This document shows, one piece after another, positions 8,508-16,252 of a stretch of DNA of 38,582 nt. Each line of letters opens with the position of its first letter. The first letter of the stretch is position 1. A program made the translations under genes and the position numbers. The notes below the pieces were generated by a model. It made no database searches. It saw nothing but the letters and a program-made list of their open reading frames with translations, and was not told the DNA's origin. Source of the stretch: Candidatus Methanoperedens sp. (GTDB lineage Archaea; Halobacteriota; Methanosarcinia; Methanosarcinales; Methanoperedenaceae); assembly GCA_026552855.1 (NCBI GenBank), contig JAPMTX010000152.1, positions 1-38,582 of the forward strand, given 5' to 3'.

Positions 8508-9029
8508 ATGAAGTATCCAGGAGGAACACCCACACAGCCTGAGGTAATCGCTGTAGCTCTGTCGAAGCTCAATATCAAGCCGACCGATACATTTGCGGAC
8601 ATAGGCTGCGGGAGCGGTTCGGTATCGATAGAAGCTGCACGGCTGGCAAAGCAGGTGTATGCCATTGACAGCAGAGAGGAAGCTGTTCGCGCCACGACCG
8701 GGAATATCAGGGAATGCGGTATAACCAACATCTCAGTATTGAAAGGCGAGGCGTCTTTACTGCTTGCTTCTCTGGATATTGACTGCGCGTTCGTGGGTGG
8801 AAGCAAGAACATGGAATGCATCCTTGATATACTAATAAAAAGAGCGCCGCGATTTGTGGTCAGCGCGGTCAGAATGGAAACAGCAGCATCGGCGCTTGCG
8901 GTAATGAGACAGAACAGCGCATTCAAGGAATTATTGCAGATACAGTTATCAAGAGGAAGCGAGCTTGCAGGAGGCACCATGCTCAGACCTGAAAACCCGG
9001 TTTTCCTGATAGTAGGTGGCTCATGCTGA
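8508..9029 (+). CDS. cbiT: Cobalt-precorrin-6B C15-methyltransferase (decarboxylating)
   Basis: CbiT methylates C15 and removes the C12 acetate carboxyl in anaerobic cobalamin synthesis. The 173-residue protein starts MKYPGGTPTQPEVIAVALSK, a typical CbiT entry, then shows the SAM-binding glycine motif FADIGCGSGSVSIEAA (about residues 38-53) and YAIDSREEAV. It is a free-standing CbiT, with no fused CbiE (the C5 methylase), and cbiE is not in this window. It is the first gene of a five-gene overlapping operon and shares ATGCTGA with the next start (7-nt overlap). Confidence 0.92.
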   Translation: MKYPGGTPTQPEVIAVALSKLNIKPTDTFADIGCGSGSVSIEAARLAKQVYAIDSREEAVRATTGNIRECGITNISVLKGEASLLLASLDIDCAFVGGSKNMECILDILIKRAPRFVVSAVRMETAASALAVMRQNSAFKELLQIQLSRGSELAGGTMLRPENPVFLIVGGSC

Positions 9030-10345
9030 TCGGAGTTGGACTCGGTCCTGGGAATCCTGACCTTCTGACGCTGGCGGCGGTAAAGGCGCTGAGAAGCAGC
9101 AGGAAGGTGTTCGTCCCGGGGAAAATGGCGGCTGAGCTTGCAGCGCCTTATGCCAGGGCTGAAATCCTTGAGTTCCCCATGATCCAGGATAAAGCAGAAC
9201 TTCTGAAATTGTGGGAAAAGAACGCAGACATAGTAGCGAATGAAGCTGTGAAAGGCATGGTCTCTTTTGCAGTAATCGGCGATCCGAACTTCTTCTCCAC
9301 GTTCTCACACCTGCGGCGGACTATAAAAGAGAAATATCCGGACATGGAGATCACCACCATTCCAGGCGTGAGCGCGATAACAGCCCAGGCTGCCAGGACA
9401 GATACCAGCGTTGATGGCTCATTCACAGTGAGCGACGGCTCTCCGGTCGGGACAAAAATAATATTGAAAACAAAACATCCCAAAAAGACTAAAGACGGAT
9501 TAATAAAAGAGGGGTTCGAGGATGTCATCTATGCCGAGCGGCTTTTCATGGAAAATGAGAGGGTAACGCAGGAAATTCCGCAGGAAGGGGATTATTTCAG
9601 CATAATGGTAGCAAAGAAAAGTAAAAAGGTGCCTGATAAAAAAGTTGTGTACTTTGTAGGGGCGGGTCCAGGCGATCCTAAATACATCACAGTAAGAGGA
9701 CGAGAGCTTCTTGAATCAGCCGCCCTCGTGATATACACGGGTTCGCTCGTAAATACTGAGATACTGGATTATGTGCAGGGCGAAACTATTGACAGCCACG
9801 GGATGAAACTTGAGGACATTATCGATATCCTGGCAAAGGGCGTGGAGGAGGAAAAGATGGTCGTCAGGCTGCACAGCGGCGACCCTTCCCTGTACGGCGC
9901 GGTCATCGAGCAGATAGAAGGGCTGAAAAGACGCAGCATAGGTATAGAGATCATCCCGGGTGTAACGTCGCTTTTTGCAGCGGCTGCTGCACTCCGTACC
10001 CAGCTCACGTTAAACGGGATAACAGAGACGCTGATAATTACAAGACCTGCCGGAGAGACGCTTGAGAAGGATTCGCTTGGAGAGCTTTCGCGCCACAATG
10101 CCACGATGGCGATATATCTTGGCACGCATAAACTGCGGGAGATAACTGAAAAAGTAGCGTATCCTGAAGAGACGCCTGCGGCAGTGGTATATCATGCCTC
10201 ATGGGAGGATGAGAAAATCATCCTGGGCACGGTCGGGGATATCGCCGATAAAGTGGAAGCTCTTGGAATTGATAAATCCGCCATGATCATTATAGGGAAC
10301 GTGCTGTCGCCTGAGAATTTCAAGAGGTCGCATCTTTATGGGTGA
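9023..10345 (+). CDS. cbiL-cbiF: CbiL-CbiF fusion: C20- and C11-methyltransferases of cobalamin synthesis
   Basis: Two tetrapyrrole methylase domains sit in one 440-residue frame. Residues 1-198 are CbiL-like (cobalt-factor II C20-methyltransferase), with GVGLGPGNPDLLT, VPGKMAAELAAPYA, AVIGDPNFFSTFSHL and TIPGVSAITAQAA. After a short Lys-rich linker (about 198-208), residues 208-440 are CbiF-like (cobalt-precorrin-4 C11-methyltransferase), with YFVGAGPGDPKYITVRG, VVRLHSGDPSLYGAVIEQ, IIPGVTSLFAAAAAL and ATMAIYLGTHKL. There is no internal stop or start needed, so this is a true fusion. The two activities are not consecutive, because CbiH acts between them. It overlaps cbiT by 7 nt and cbiG by 8 nt. 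Confidence 0.9.
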   Translation: MLIGVGLGPGNPDLLTLAAVKALRSSRKVFVPGKMAAELAAPYARAEILEFPMIQDKAELLKLWEKNADIVANEAVKGMVSFAVIGDPNFFSTFSHLRRTIKEKYPDMEITTIPGVSAITAQAARTDTSVDGSFTVSDGSPVGTKIILKTKHPKKTKDGLIKEGFEDVIYAERLFMENERVTQEIPQEGDYFSIMVAKKSKKVPDKKVVYFVGAGPGDPKYITVRGRELLESAALVIYTGSLVNTEILDYVQGETIDSHGMKLEDIIDILAKGVEEEKMVVRLHSGDPSLYGAVIEQIEGLKRRSIGIEIIPGVTSLFAAAAALRTQLTLNGITETLIITRPAGETLEKDSLGELSRHNATMAIYLGTHKLREITEKVAYPEETPAAVVYHASWEDEKIILGTVGDIADKVEALGIDKSAMIIIGNVLSPENFKRSHLYG

Positions 10346-11204
10346 ACCTGCGATCATCACTTTTCCGCGCAGCCTCGATGTTGCAAGAAAGATACAGGAA
10401 TCCACGGGCGGGGAGATCATCCTGTACTCGAAGGATGCGTTCAAACAGGCTTTTGAGTACGATTCGATAATAGCCATAATGGCAGCAGGGATAGCTGTAA
10501 GGAATATCGCCCCTCTGATACATGATAAGTGGGAAGACCCGGCTGTCGTGGTGGTGGATGCCGGGGCGAACTTCGCAATCCCCGTACTGGGCGGACACCA
10601 CGGCGGGAACGAGCTTGCAAAAAAGCTGGCAGGTCTTGGGATGATACCTGTTATAACGACCGCTACCGAGGCAGCGGGGAAAGAATCTGTCGAGAGCATT
10701 GCGGATTCCCTCGGATGCAGGATCGTGAACAGGGATTCTACAAAAAAAGTGAATATCGCTCTGCTGGAGGAGAATATTGAAGTCCTGCATTTAAAAGGTC
10801 CGAAGATCGTGCTTGTGGATGATGATATCGCCGTGCTGAAAAAAAACGGGCTGGTTGTGGGTATTGGCGCGAACCGCGGCGTGAGCAGGGAGGAAGTGAT
10901 GGATGCCATCAGGAGCGGACTGGCTGAACTCAATGCCAGTATCGATGATGTCAAATGCTTCGCATCTGCTGCTATAAAGGAAAAAGAACGGGGTATTATA
11001 GACTCTGCCATATCGTTCGGGAAAGAATTGAAATTCGTACCTCATGAACTCATAAACTCAATCGAGGCTCCAACGCATTCAAAGGCAAAAGCCCTCGGAT
11101 TGAACGGCGTCTGCGAGCCGGCTGCGCTTGCGGTATCGGAAGAGAAGAAGCTGCTGCTTAAAAAGAGGATCTACGGAAATGTCACTATCGCAATCGCAAG
11201 GTAA
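10338..11204 (+). CDS. cbiG: Cobalt-precorrin-5A hydrolase
   Basis: CbiG opens the delta-lactone of cobalt-precorrin-5A and releases the C20 unit as acetaldehyde. The 288-residue protein shows the family layout: an N-terminal half with IMAAGIAVRNIAPLIHDKWEDPAV and VPVLGGHHGGN-type residues (here IPVLGGHHGGNELAKKLA), a linker, and a C-terminal CbiG domain with VVGIGANRGVSREEVMDAI, CFASAAIKEKE and GVCEPAAL. The length is typical of archaeal CbiG. The start ATGGGTGA overlaps the upstream stop by 8 nt, and the end overlaps cbiH by 26 nt. Confidence 0.93.
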   Translation: MGEPAIITFPRSLDVARKIQESTGGEIILYSKDAFKQAFEYDSIIAIMAAGIAVRNIAPLIHDKWEDPAVVVVDAGANFAIPVLGGHHGGNELAKKLAGLGMIPVITTATEAAGKESVESIADSLGCRIVNRDSTKKVNIALLEENIEVLHLKGPKIVLVDDDIAVLKKNGLVVGIGANRGVSREEVMDAIRSGLAELNASIDDVKCFASAAIKEKERGIIDSAISFGKELKFVPHELINSIEAPTHSKAKALGLNGVCEPAALAVSEEKKLLLKKRIYGNVTIAIAR

Positions 11205-11940
11205 ACTGTATATCGTGGGTATAGGTCCAGGCGCTGTTGAGCATCTCACGAAAAAAGCTGAGAGAGTGCTGCTTGAATCCGAATATGTCATCGGAAACGG
11301 TACGTACCTTGACCAGGTAGCTGGCGTGGTCAAAGGAGCGAAGATCATAAGAAGCGGGATGGGGGGAGAGGTTGAGCGCGCAAAGAGAGCGGTTGAGCTT
11401 GCAAAAGAGCATGTAGTTTCAATAATCAGCGGCGGGGACGCAAACGTGTACGGGATGGCTGGGCTGGTGTTCGAGGTGGCTGAGAACGCCGATAACATAG
11501 ATATCGAGGTCATTCCCGGCGTCACTGCCCTCAGCGCGGCTGCTTCTCTCCTTGGGGCTCCTGTGGTATCTGATTTTGCTGTGATCAGCCTGAGCGACCT
11601 CCTGACTCCGGGAGATGTGATAAAACGGCGGCTTCAGCTTGCGGCTGAGGCTGATTTCGTGATCGCGGTATATAACCCGAAAAGCAGGAACCGCAGCCGG
11701 AATTTTGGAGAAGCTATAGAGATCATATGTAAATACAGGGGCGATGGTACGCCTGTGGGGATTGTGAAGAACGCGACGCGGGAAGGAGAAACAGTGATCG
11801 TTACGACGCTTGGGAAAATAATGGAATATAACGATGCGATAGATATGAGCACGCTTGTCCTTATCGGGAACAGCGAGTCGAGGCTGTGGAATAACAGGAT
11901 AATAACGCCGCGGGGATACCAGAGGAAATATGAATACTGA
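11179..11940 (+). CDS. cbiH: Cobalt-factor III C17-methyltransferase
   Basis: CbiH methylates C17 with ring contraction in anaerobic corrin synthesis. The 253-residue tetrapyrrole methylase shows KLYIVGIGPGAVEHLT, VISGGDANVYGMAGLVFE (family form ISSGDxGVYGMA), VIPGVTALSAAASLLGAPV and IAVYNPKSRNRSRNF, the last being characteristic of the CbiH/CobJ branch. ATG 11179 is chosen because AGAGGAT lies 8 nt upstream and the family starts just before the GxGPG block. The frame is open from a TTG at 11128, but that overlaps cbiG further. It overlaps cbiC by 11 nt. Confidence 0.93.
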   Translation: MSLSQSQGKLYIVGIGPGAVEHLTKKAERVLLESEYVIGNGTYLDQVAGVVKGAKIIRSGMGGEVERAKRAVELAKEHVVSIISGGDANVYGMAGLVFEVAENADNIDIEVIPGVTALSAAASLLGAPVVSDFAVISLSDLLTPGDVIKRRLQLAAEADFVIAVYNPKSRNRSRNFGEAIEIICKYRGDGTPVGIVKNATREGETVIVTTLGKIMEYNDAIDMSTLVLIGNSESRLWNNRIITPRGYQRKYEY

Positions 11941-12559
11941 TCTTGGCGCGCGCACAAGGGAAGCAAGAGAGATTAGCGAAAAGAGCAGGGCGATAGTGAG
12001 AAGCATTGTAGGAGGTGATGCGCCTGAGGACAGGATAAGGCAGCGCTGCGTTATAGCCACGGGCGACCCGGCGTTCGCAGAGCTTATGCGGTTCAACAAC
12101 GAGCCGGTAAGAGCGGGGATTGAGGCGATAAGGAGCGGCGCGACCATATACACGGACATAAAAATGGCGCAGGTGGGGATAACAAAACGCGGGCACAACT
12201 GCGAAGTGAGGTGCGTGCTTGAGGCTGGAGGCGAGATTGCGGAGAGAACGGGCGCGACGAGAACATCGGCGGGCTTTCTTGCGCTTGAAAAAGAGCTTGA
12301 GGGTTCGATTATCGTGATCGGGAATGCTCCATCGGCAGCGCTCACGGTATGCGGGATGATCGAGCGCGGATTGAAGCCTGCGCTGCTTGTGGCGACGCCT
12401 GTGGGGTTCGTGAACGCCGCCGAATCAAAAGAGCGGGTGAGGGGGCTGGGAGTGCCATCCATCACATGCGTCGGCACGAGGGGGGGGACGCCGGTGGCGG
12501 TGGCGGTGGTGAATGAGATGGTGGAGATGACGGCATCGAATAAGGATTTTATAGATTGA
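11930..12559 (+). CDS. cbiC: Cobalt-precorrin-8 methylmutase
   Basis: CbiC moves the C11 methyl to C12, giving cobyrinate. The 209-residue product contains the conserved blocks RQRCVIATGDPAFAELMRF, ATIYTDIKMAQVGI, IVIGNAPSAAL, PALLVATPVGFVNAAESK and the terminal CVGTRGGTPVAVAVVNEM, including the conserved His after the TDIKM block region (TKRGHNC). It is the last gene of the cluster. CbiA, CbiD, CbiE, CbiJ and the cobalt chelatase are not in this window, so the pathway is completed elsewhere. The next gene is convergent, 64 bp away. Confidence 0.93.
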   Translation: MNTDLGARTREAREISEKSRAIVRSIVGGDAPEDRIRQRCVIATGDPAFAELMRFNNEPVRAGIEAIRSGATIYTDIKMAQVGITKRGHNCEVRCVLEAGGEIAERTGATRTSAGFLALEKELEGSIIVIGNAPSAALTVCGMIERGLKPALLVATPVGFVNAAESKERVRGLGVPSITCVGTRGGTPVAVAVVNEMVEMTASNKDFID

Positions 12560-12603
12560 AGATATCCTAAACAACTCTTTACGAACTCTACCTATAACTC
12601 CGG

Positions 12604-12627
12604 TAGAATAATCACTAGAATAATCAC
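12604..12627. repeat. Two tandem copies of a 12-bp unit (TAGAATAATCAC)
   Basis: TAGAATAATCAC occurs at 12604-12615 and again at 12616-12627, followed by a partial copy. It lies in the convergent spacer between cbiC and the reductase gene, overlapping the latter's stop codon. Probably slippage; no function is evident. Confidence 0.6.
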
Positions 12628-13802
12628 ATGAATAACCCTTTCAGCTCCCATAGTATCCTTGGATTCTTCTTGAACAGCGTAAGCAGGAAAGCCGGAAGTG
12701 CCATCTTGCTGGCATCCACCCCGTCGAGCGAATGTGCAAGCAGGTTCAACTGCTCGTCCGTGAGTTTGATGAGCAGGTTCTTGACCTGGAGGGATTTGCT
12801 TATCTCCTTCCCGATGGTAGCGCGCCATTTACCCTCGTACTCCTTCAGTGTCTTAACAGAGTAATCCCCTCTCTCTTTTGCTTCAATGCAGACTTCTCCT
12901 GCCATCTTCCCCGCATCCATGGCATTCGTAATTCCCCCTCCCGTCAGGGGGTCGGACTGCCTTGCAGCATCGCCTACCAGTATCAGCCCGTCAGTCACTG
13001 TCTGCTTTATCGGTCCGCTCACGGGAACACCACCGACAACAATCTCGATAATCTTGGCCTGCGGCATATATTTTTCCGTGAACCTCTGGATGAGCGTAAT
13101 AGCTCTCACGTCGCCGGATTTGCTTCCCAGGACGCCGATACCCACATTAGCAGTATGCTCGCCTTTCGGAAATACCCATACGTACCCGCCAGGTGCGTAG
13201 TTACTGCCGAGGAAGAACCTGCTATATTCTCCCGGGTCGATGTTGGAAACAAGAAACTGAGCGCAGGTCTCGATATCAACAGGTTTTAAGGCGGTATTTA
13301 TCCCTCCCCATCTTCCTACCTTGGATTCGACACCGTCAGCCCCTATCACTATATCCGCCCTGATATCGTGTGTCTCGCCCATGTACATCGCCCTGATTCC
13401 CGCAACTCTCCCGTCTGATCTCAATAACCCGGTCGCCCTTGTCTTTACCATGACCTCGGCGCCAGCCATGGCAGCCTGCTGCGCAAGCGCCCGGTCAAAG
13501 ACCTTTCGCTCAAGCGTATATCCAGCCTTCAGGCTTTTCGCATCTTCTGACATCCTGATCTGGGTTCCGTCGGGGGCGATTATCATTGAACCTTTAACCT
13601 CGGCTGCGATCCAGCGCTTATCGGGTTCGATGTGCTTCTTAAGGGCATCCCTTCCGACGCCTTCGGCGCATCTCACAGGATCTCCTATCTCCTGCCTTTT
13701 CTCGATCAGCAGGACATCCAGCCCTGCCTCAGTGCAGGTTTTTGCAGCTACCGAGCCGCCCGGTCCCGCCCCAACAACGATAACATCATACCTGTTTTTC
13801 AT
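12624..13802 (-). CDS. Geranylgeranyl reductase family flavoprotein (archaeal lipid saturation)
   Basis: This FAD-dependent enzyme hydrogenates the geranylgeranyl chains of archaeal membrane lipids (digeranylgeranylglycerophospholipid reductase type). The 392-residue protein has the Rossmann FAD motif [19 protein letters not shown] at the N-terminus, [11 protein letters not shown] near residue 42, [11 protein letters not shown] in the substrate domain and the second FAD motif [15 protein letters not shown]. The length is normal. Its start overlaps the ferredoxin stop by 4 nt, so the two are co-translated. In Methanosarcina acetivorans a ferredoxin encoded beside the reductase has been shown to act as its electron donor, which supports the same pairing here. 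Confidence 0.88.
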   Translation of the reverse strand: MKNRYDVIVVGAGPGGSVAAKTCTEAGLDVLLIEKRQEIGDPVRCAEGVGRDALKKHIEPDKRWIAAEVKGSMIIAPDGTQIRMSEDAKSLKAGYTLERKVFDRALAQQAAMAGAEVMVKTRATGLLRSDGRVAGIRAMYMGETHDIRADIVIGADGVESKVGRWGGINTALKPVDIETCAQFLVSNIDPGEYSRFFLGSNYAPGGYVWVFPKGEHTANVGIGVLGSKSGDVRAITLIQRFTEKYMPQAKIIEIVVGGVPVSGPIKQTVTDGLILVGDAARQSDPLTGGGITNAMDAGKMAGEVCIEAKERGDYSVKTLKEYEGKWRATIGKEISKSLQVKNLLIKLTDEQLNLLAHSLDGVDASKMALPAFLLTLFKKNPRILWELKGLFM

Positions 13803-13972
13803 TTAACAACCACCAGCGCGCCCACAGGGCATATCTTTGCGCAGATGCCGCAGCCGGTGCAGGTGTTATCCACCTCTATCCAGGTCTCGACAAGCTCAAG
13901 CGCACCCTCTGGGCAGACGCCTACGCACGCACCGCAGTATCCGCACTTATAACGATTGACATTCACGCTCAT
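13799..13972 (-). CDS. Small 2[4Fe-4S] ferredoxin, likely partner of the reductase
   Basis: This 57-residue bacterial-type ferredoxin has two complete cluster motifs, [12 protein letters not shown] and [12 protein letters not shown], separated by about 19 residues. The ATG at 13972 ([10 protein letters not shown]) is chosen although the frame stays open to 14101, because the upstream extension would run into the tRNA-Ile gene. It overlaps the geranylgeranyl reductase start by 4 nt and is thus the likely electron donor for lipid saturation. Confidence 0.88.
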   Translation of the reverse strand: MSVNVNRYKCGYCGACVGVCPEGALELVETWIEVDNTCTGCGICAKICPVGALVVVK

Positions 13973-14046
13973 AAGTCCCTGTCTGCTAACGCAGTCAGCA
14001 CATATAAATATTATGAGATTCGCAAAAAAAGATTCAAACGTGCACA

Positions 14047-14120
14047 TGGGCCCGCTGCGATTTGAACGCAGGACCTTCCGGTTATCAGCCGGACGCTCCA
14101 CCTGGCTAAGCTACGGGCCC
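14047..14120 (-). tRNA. tRNA-Ile (GAT)
   Basis: On the minus strand GGGCCCG (from 14120) pairs with CGGGCCC near the 3' end, and the discriminator is A (complement of 14047). The anticodon stem TCCGG/CCGGA encloses the loop CTGATAA, giving anticodon GAT. The T arm has the sequence GTTCAAATC in its loop region. It is 74 nt with no intron and no encoded CCA. It lies 75 bp upstream of the ferredoxin gene on the same strand. Confidence 0.95.
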
Positions 14121-14315
14121 GAAGACATCGCCAATATAACGGCATTCGATTTAAACCTTATCTTTAATCGCAGGGCTATCGAGCAACGTAAAACCATTGA
14201 TATTCCGACAACAAACATTAATATACGGTCAATTCAGATATTGTCATATATCAAGTTGGGAATGGGCATATTCACTGACAGGCAAGCCTATTGAATTAAA
14301 GGGGAAAGTGATATA

Positions 14316-14903
14316 ATGGAAATTCGTAACGGCGTAGATGTAGATAAACTGAAGGAGACAATCGACACTATCAAAACAAATCCGGAAATCGCGAACTTCA
14401 AGTTCAGGGCTGAGAATGAATGGATCAACGGCGCGCATTCAAAAACAAGGATCCAGACATCAAGCGGCAAAATATTCACCCTCGAAGCAGATGAGCCGCG
14501 GATCCTGCTCGGGACCGATCTGGCTCCAAATGCAGTGCAGGCAGTGCTCCATGCCCTGGCTTCGTGCCTGACCGTGGGTTTTGTATATAACGCCGCTGCG
14601 CGCGGCATAAATGTGGAAGCTCTGGAGCTGTACCTGGAAGGCGACCTTGACCTGCACGGGTTCCTAGGCATCTCAGAAGATGTCCGCCCCAGCTACCTGA
14701 ACATAAGAGTAAACTTCCGGGTAAGAAGCGATGCAACGAGAGACCAGATCGAAGACCTGTTGGAGTATGCCCAGAGAACATCGCCTGTCACTGATATTGT
14801 TCGAAACGGCGTGCCGGTATATGTAACCCTTGAACAGAACATTGAAGCCAGTGGGGTGCGCGCTGGTGCCGGACAAGCAGGTGAAGTAAGCAGCAGTGAT
14901 TAG
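14316..14903 (+). CDS. OsmC family protein
   Basis: OsmC/Ohr-family proteins are cytoplasmic dimers, often thiol peroxidases. The 195-residue protein shows the fold's markers: a glycine-rich beta sheet (FTLEADEPRILLGTDLAPNAVQAVLHALASCLTVGF), where LASC supplies the peroxidatic Cys, and a C-terminal block RTSPVTDIVRNGVPVYV. The second, resolving Cys of canonical OsmC (usually CPV) is Ser here (TSPV), so peroxidase activity by the standard two-Cys route is doubtful and an alternative role is possible. The ATG 14316 is preceded by a purine-rich AAGGGGAAAGTGAT. A TATA-like AATATACGG is near 14219. It stands alone. Confidence 0.82.
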   Translation: MEIRNGVDVDKLKETIDTIKTNPEIANFKFRAENEWINGAHSKTRIQTSSGKIFTLEADEPRILLGTDLAPNAVQAVLHALASCLTVGFVYNAAARGINVEALELYLEGDLDLHGFLGISEDVRPSYLNIRVNFRVRSDATRDQIEDLLEYAQRTSPVTDIVRNGVPVYVTLEQNIEASGVRAGAGQAGEVSSSD

Positions 14904-14957
14904 GTACAGTTAAAACAGGAACGTTTTGCTATTTACAGGTGATTCCTCGTTATAGCG

Positions 14958-15659
14958 TTAGACCGCGCCGAACTCTCTCTCCATATTATCCAGCAGCAGG
15001 TTCAATATCCTCTGGGTCCCGGCAGCGTTGCCGTACCGGGATATTATCTCCTCAGGTTTCTGGATATATTTCCCGTCCACAATGTCATCGCCGCAGTTCC
15101 TGAACATGTTATTTATGCTGTCTTCGGAATACTCGATATGGAACTGCAGTCCTACAGTACGCCCGCATTGAAAAGCCTGGTTGGGGCATCCTTCGCTCTC
15201 CGCTATTTTTGTAGCGCCTGGAGGTATACTGAACGTGTCGCCGTGCCACTGGAAAACTATGAACCTGTCGGGTAAGCTGCTGAAAACAGAAGATTGCTTT
15301 GCCTCTCCTGTTAACGTGACAGGGTGCCATCCGATCTCTTTGTATTTATTCCTGGTTACCCTGCCGCCGAGAACATCCGCGGTCAACTGGGAACCGAGGC
15401 ATACTCCAAGAATTATTTTTTATGCTCAATCGCTTTCCTGATGAATTTCTTCTCCTGAGCGAGCCAGGGGGTATTTGTCCTCTTCGTAGATATTCATTGA
15501 CCCTCCCATTATGATAAGCCAGTCAAAATCGCTCATCCGGGGGGGTCTCTCGTTTTTAAAGAGCAATGTTCTTGTGATACTGTGACCCCTGTTCTTTGCC
15601 CATACTTCTATATTTGCTAACCCCTCAAAGGGTTCATGCTCAAGTGAATGGATTCTCAT
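14958..15659 (-). pseudogene. GMP synthase-like glutamine amidotransferase, disrupted by two frameshifts
   Basis: Class I glutamine amidotransferase-like protein. The first part (from ATG 15659) reads MRIHSLEHEPFEG and then FDWLIIMGGSMNIYEEDKYP. The third part has GVCLGSQLTADVLGG with the nucleophile Cys, and GLQFHIEYSED with the His and Glu of the triad. The two are in the same frame, but about 17 residues between them (WLAQEKKFIRKAIEHKK) are in another frame. The shifts map to homopolymers: an apparently extra G in GGGGG (15467-15471) and a missing T in TTTTTT (15416-15421). All catalytic residues survive if both are corrected. It is either a decaying gene or two homopolymer consensus errors. 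Confidence 0.8.
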
Positions 15660-15753
15660 CGTTTTTCCTCTTTATTATATGCGATAAACTTATTACATTT
15701 TCCAAACCTTATAATGATATTATTCGAAGGAGATATATTCCACACATGCACTT

Positions 15754-16221
15754 ATGAGATTGATACTGAAAGCGCTGCTCCTGATAGTATACAATATAAC
15801 CTTTCAACGTGTCCTGTATCTTACTGCGTTTCTAACGTTTGGTATCGGCGACGGGGTTACTGCCGCTTATATGATGGAGGTGAACGGACCATACAGCGAA
15901 TCTAACCCAATAATAAGGGGTATGTTTATAATGCTGGGTTTTGAGGGCATGATAATAGCCAAGCTCTGGGTTACCTTAATGATGCTTCTTGCTACCTATA
16001 TTGTTCAGGCGCGTTCGAAAGATAATATATACTGGACAATAAACGGCTTCCTGTTCGCTCAAATAGCCGCCGGAGCGATGGGAATATACGCTAACCTGAG
16101 CGCTCTCATCGGCGGAACGCATCCGGAGGCAGGCGATATTGTACTCCTGTATTTTGTTTTCGTTCTGGTATTGACAAGGGTAGGAGATTTCATAGATAAG
16201 CATGTTGTTTACAAAGCTTAA
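15754..16221 (+). CDS. Polytopic membrane protein (DUF5658-like)
   Basis: This 155-residue protein has about four hydrophobic segments (about residues 5-35, 50-85, 93-115 and 128-148). A conserved-looking motif between the first two, GDGVTAAYMMEV then ESNPIIRGMF, matches the D...T...G..E.NP..R pattern of small archaeal and bacterial membrane proteins of the DUF5658 type, whose function is unknown. ATG 15754 has AAGGAGAT 20 nt upstream, somewhat far, so the start is tentative. It lies upstream of the ABC importer operon but with no clear link. Confidence 0.6.
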   Translation: MRLILKALLLIVYNITFQRVLYLTAFLTFGIGDGVTAAYMMEVNGPYSESNPIIRGMFIMLGFEGMIIAKLWVTLMMLLATYIVQARSKDNIYWTINGFLFAQIAAGAMGIYANLSALIGGTHPEAGDIVLLYFVFVLVLTRVGDFIDKHVVYKA

Positions 16222-16252
16222 AATATGATTGGTTAAATCAGGAATAGTAAAA

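Noticed and set aside
11419-12477. Long open frame (352 codons) on the minus strand over cbiH and cbiC
   Set aside because: Antisense to two clearly conserved overlapping genes; the translation shows no motif.
13799-14101. Longer ferredoxin version starting at 14101
   Set aside because: The extra 43 codons would lie mainly inside the tRNA-Ile gene, and the 57-residue form has the standard length.
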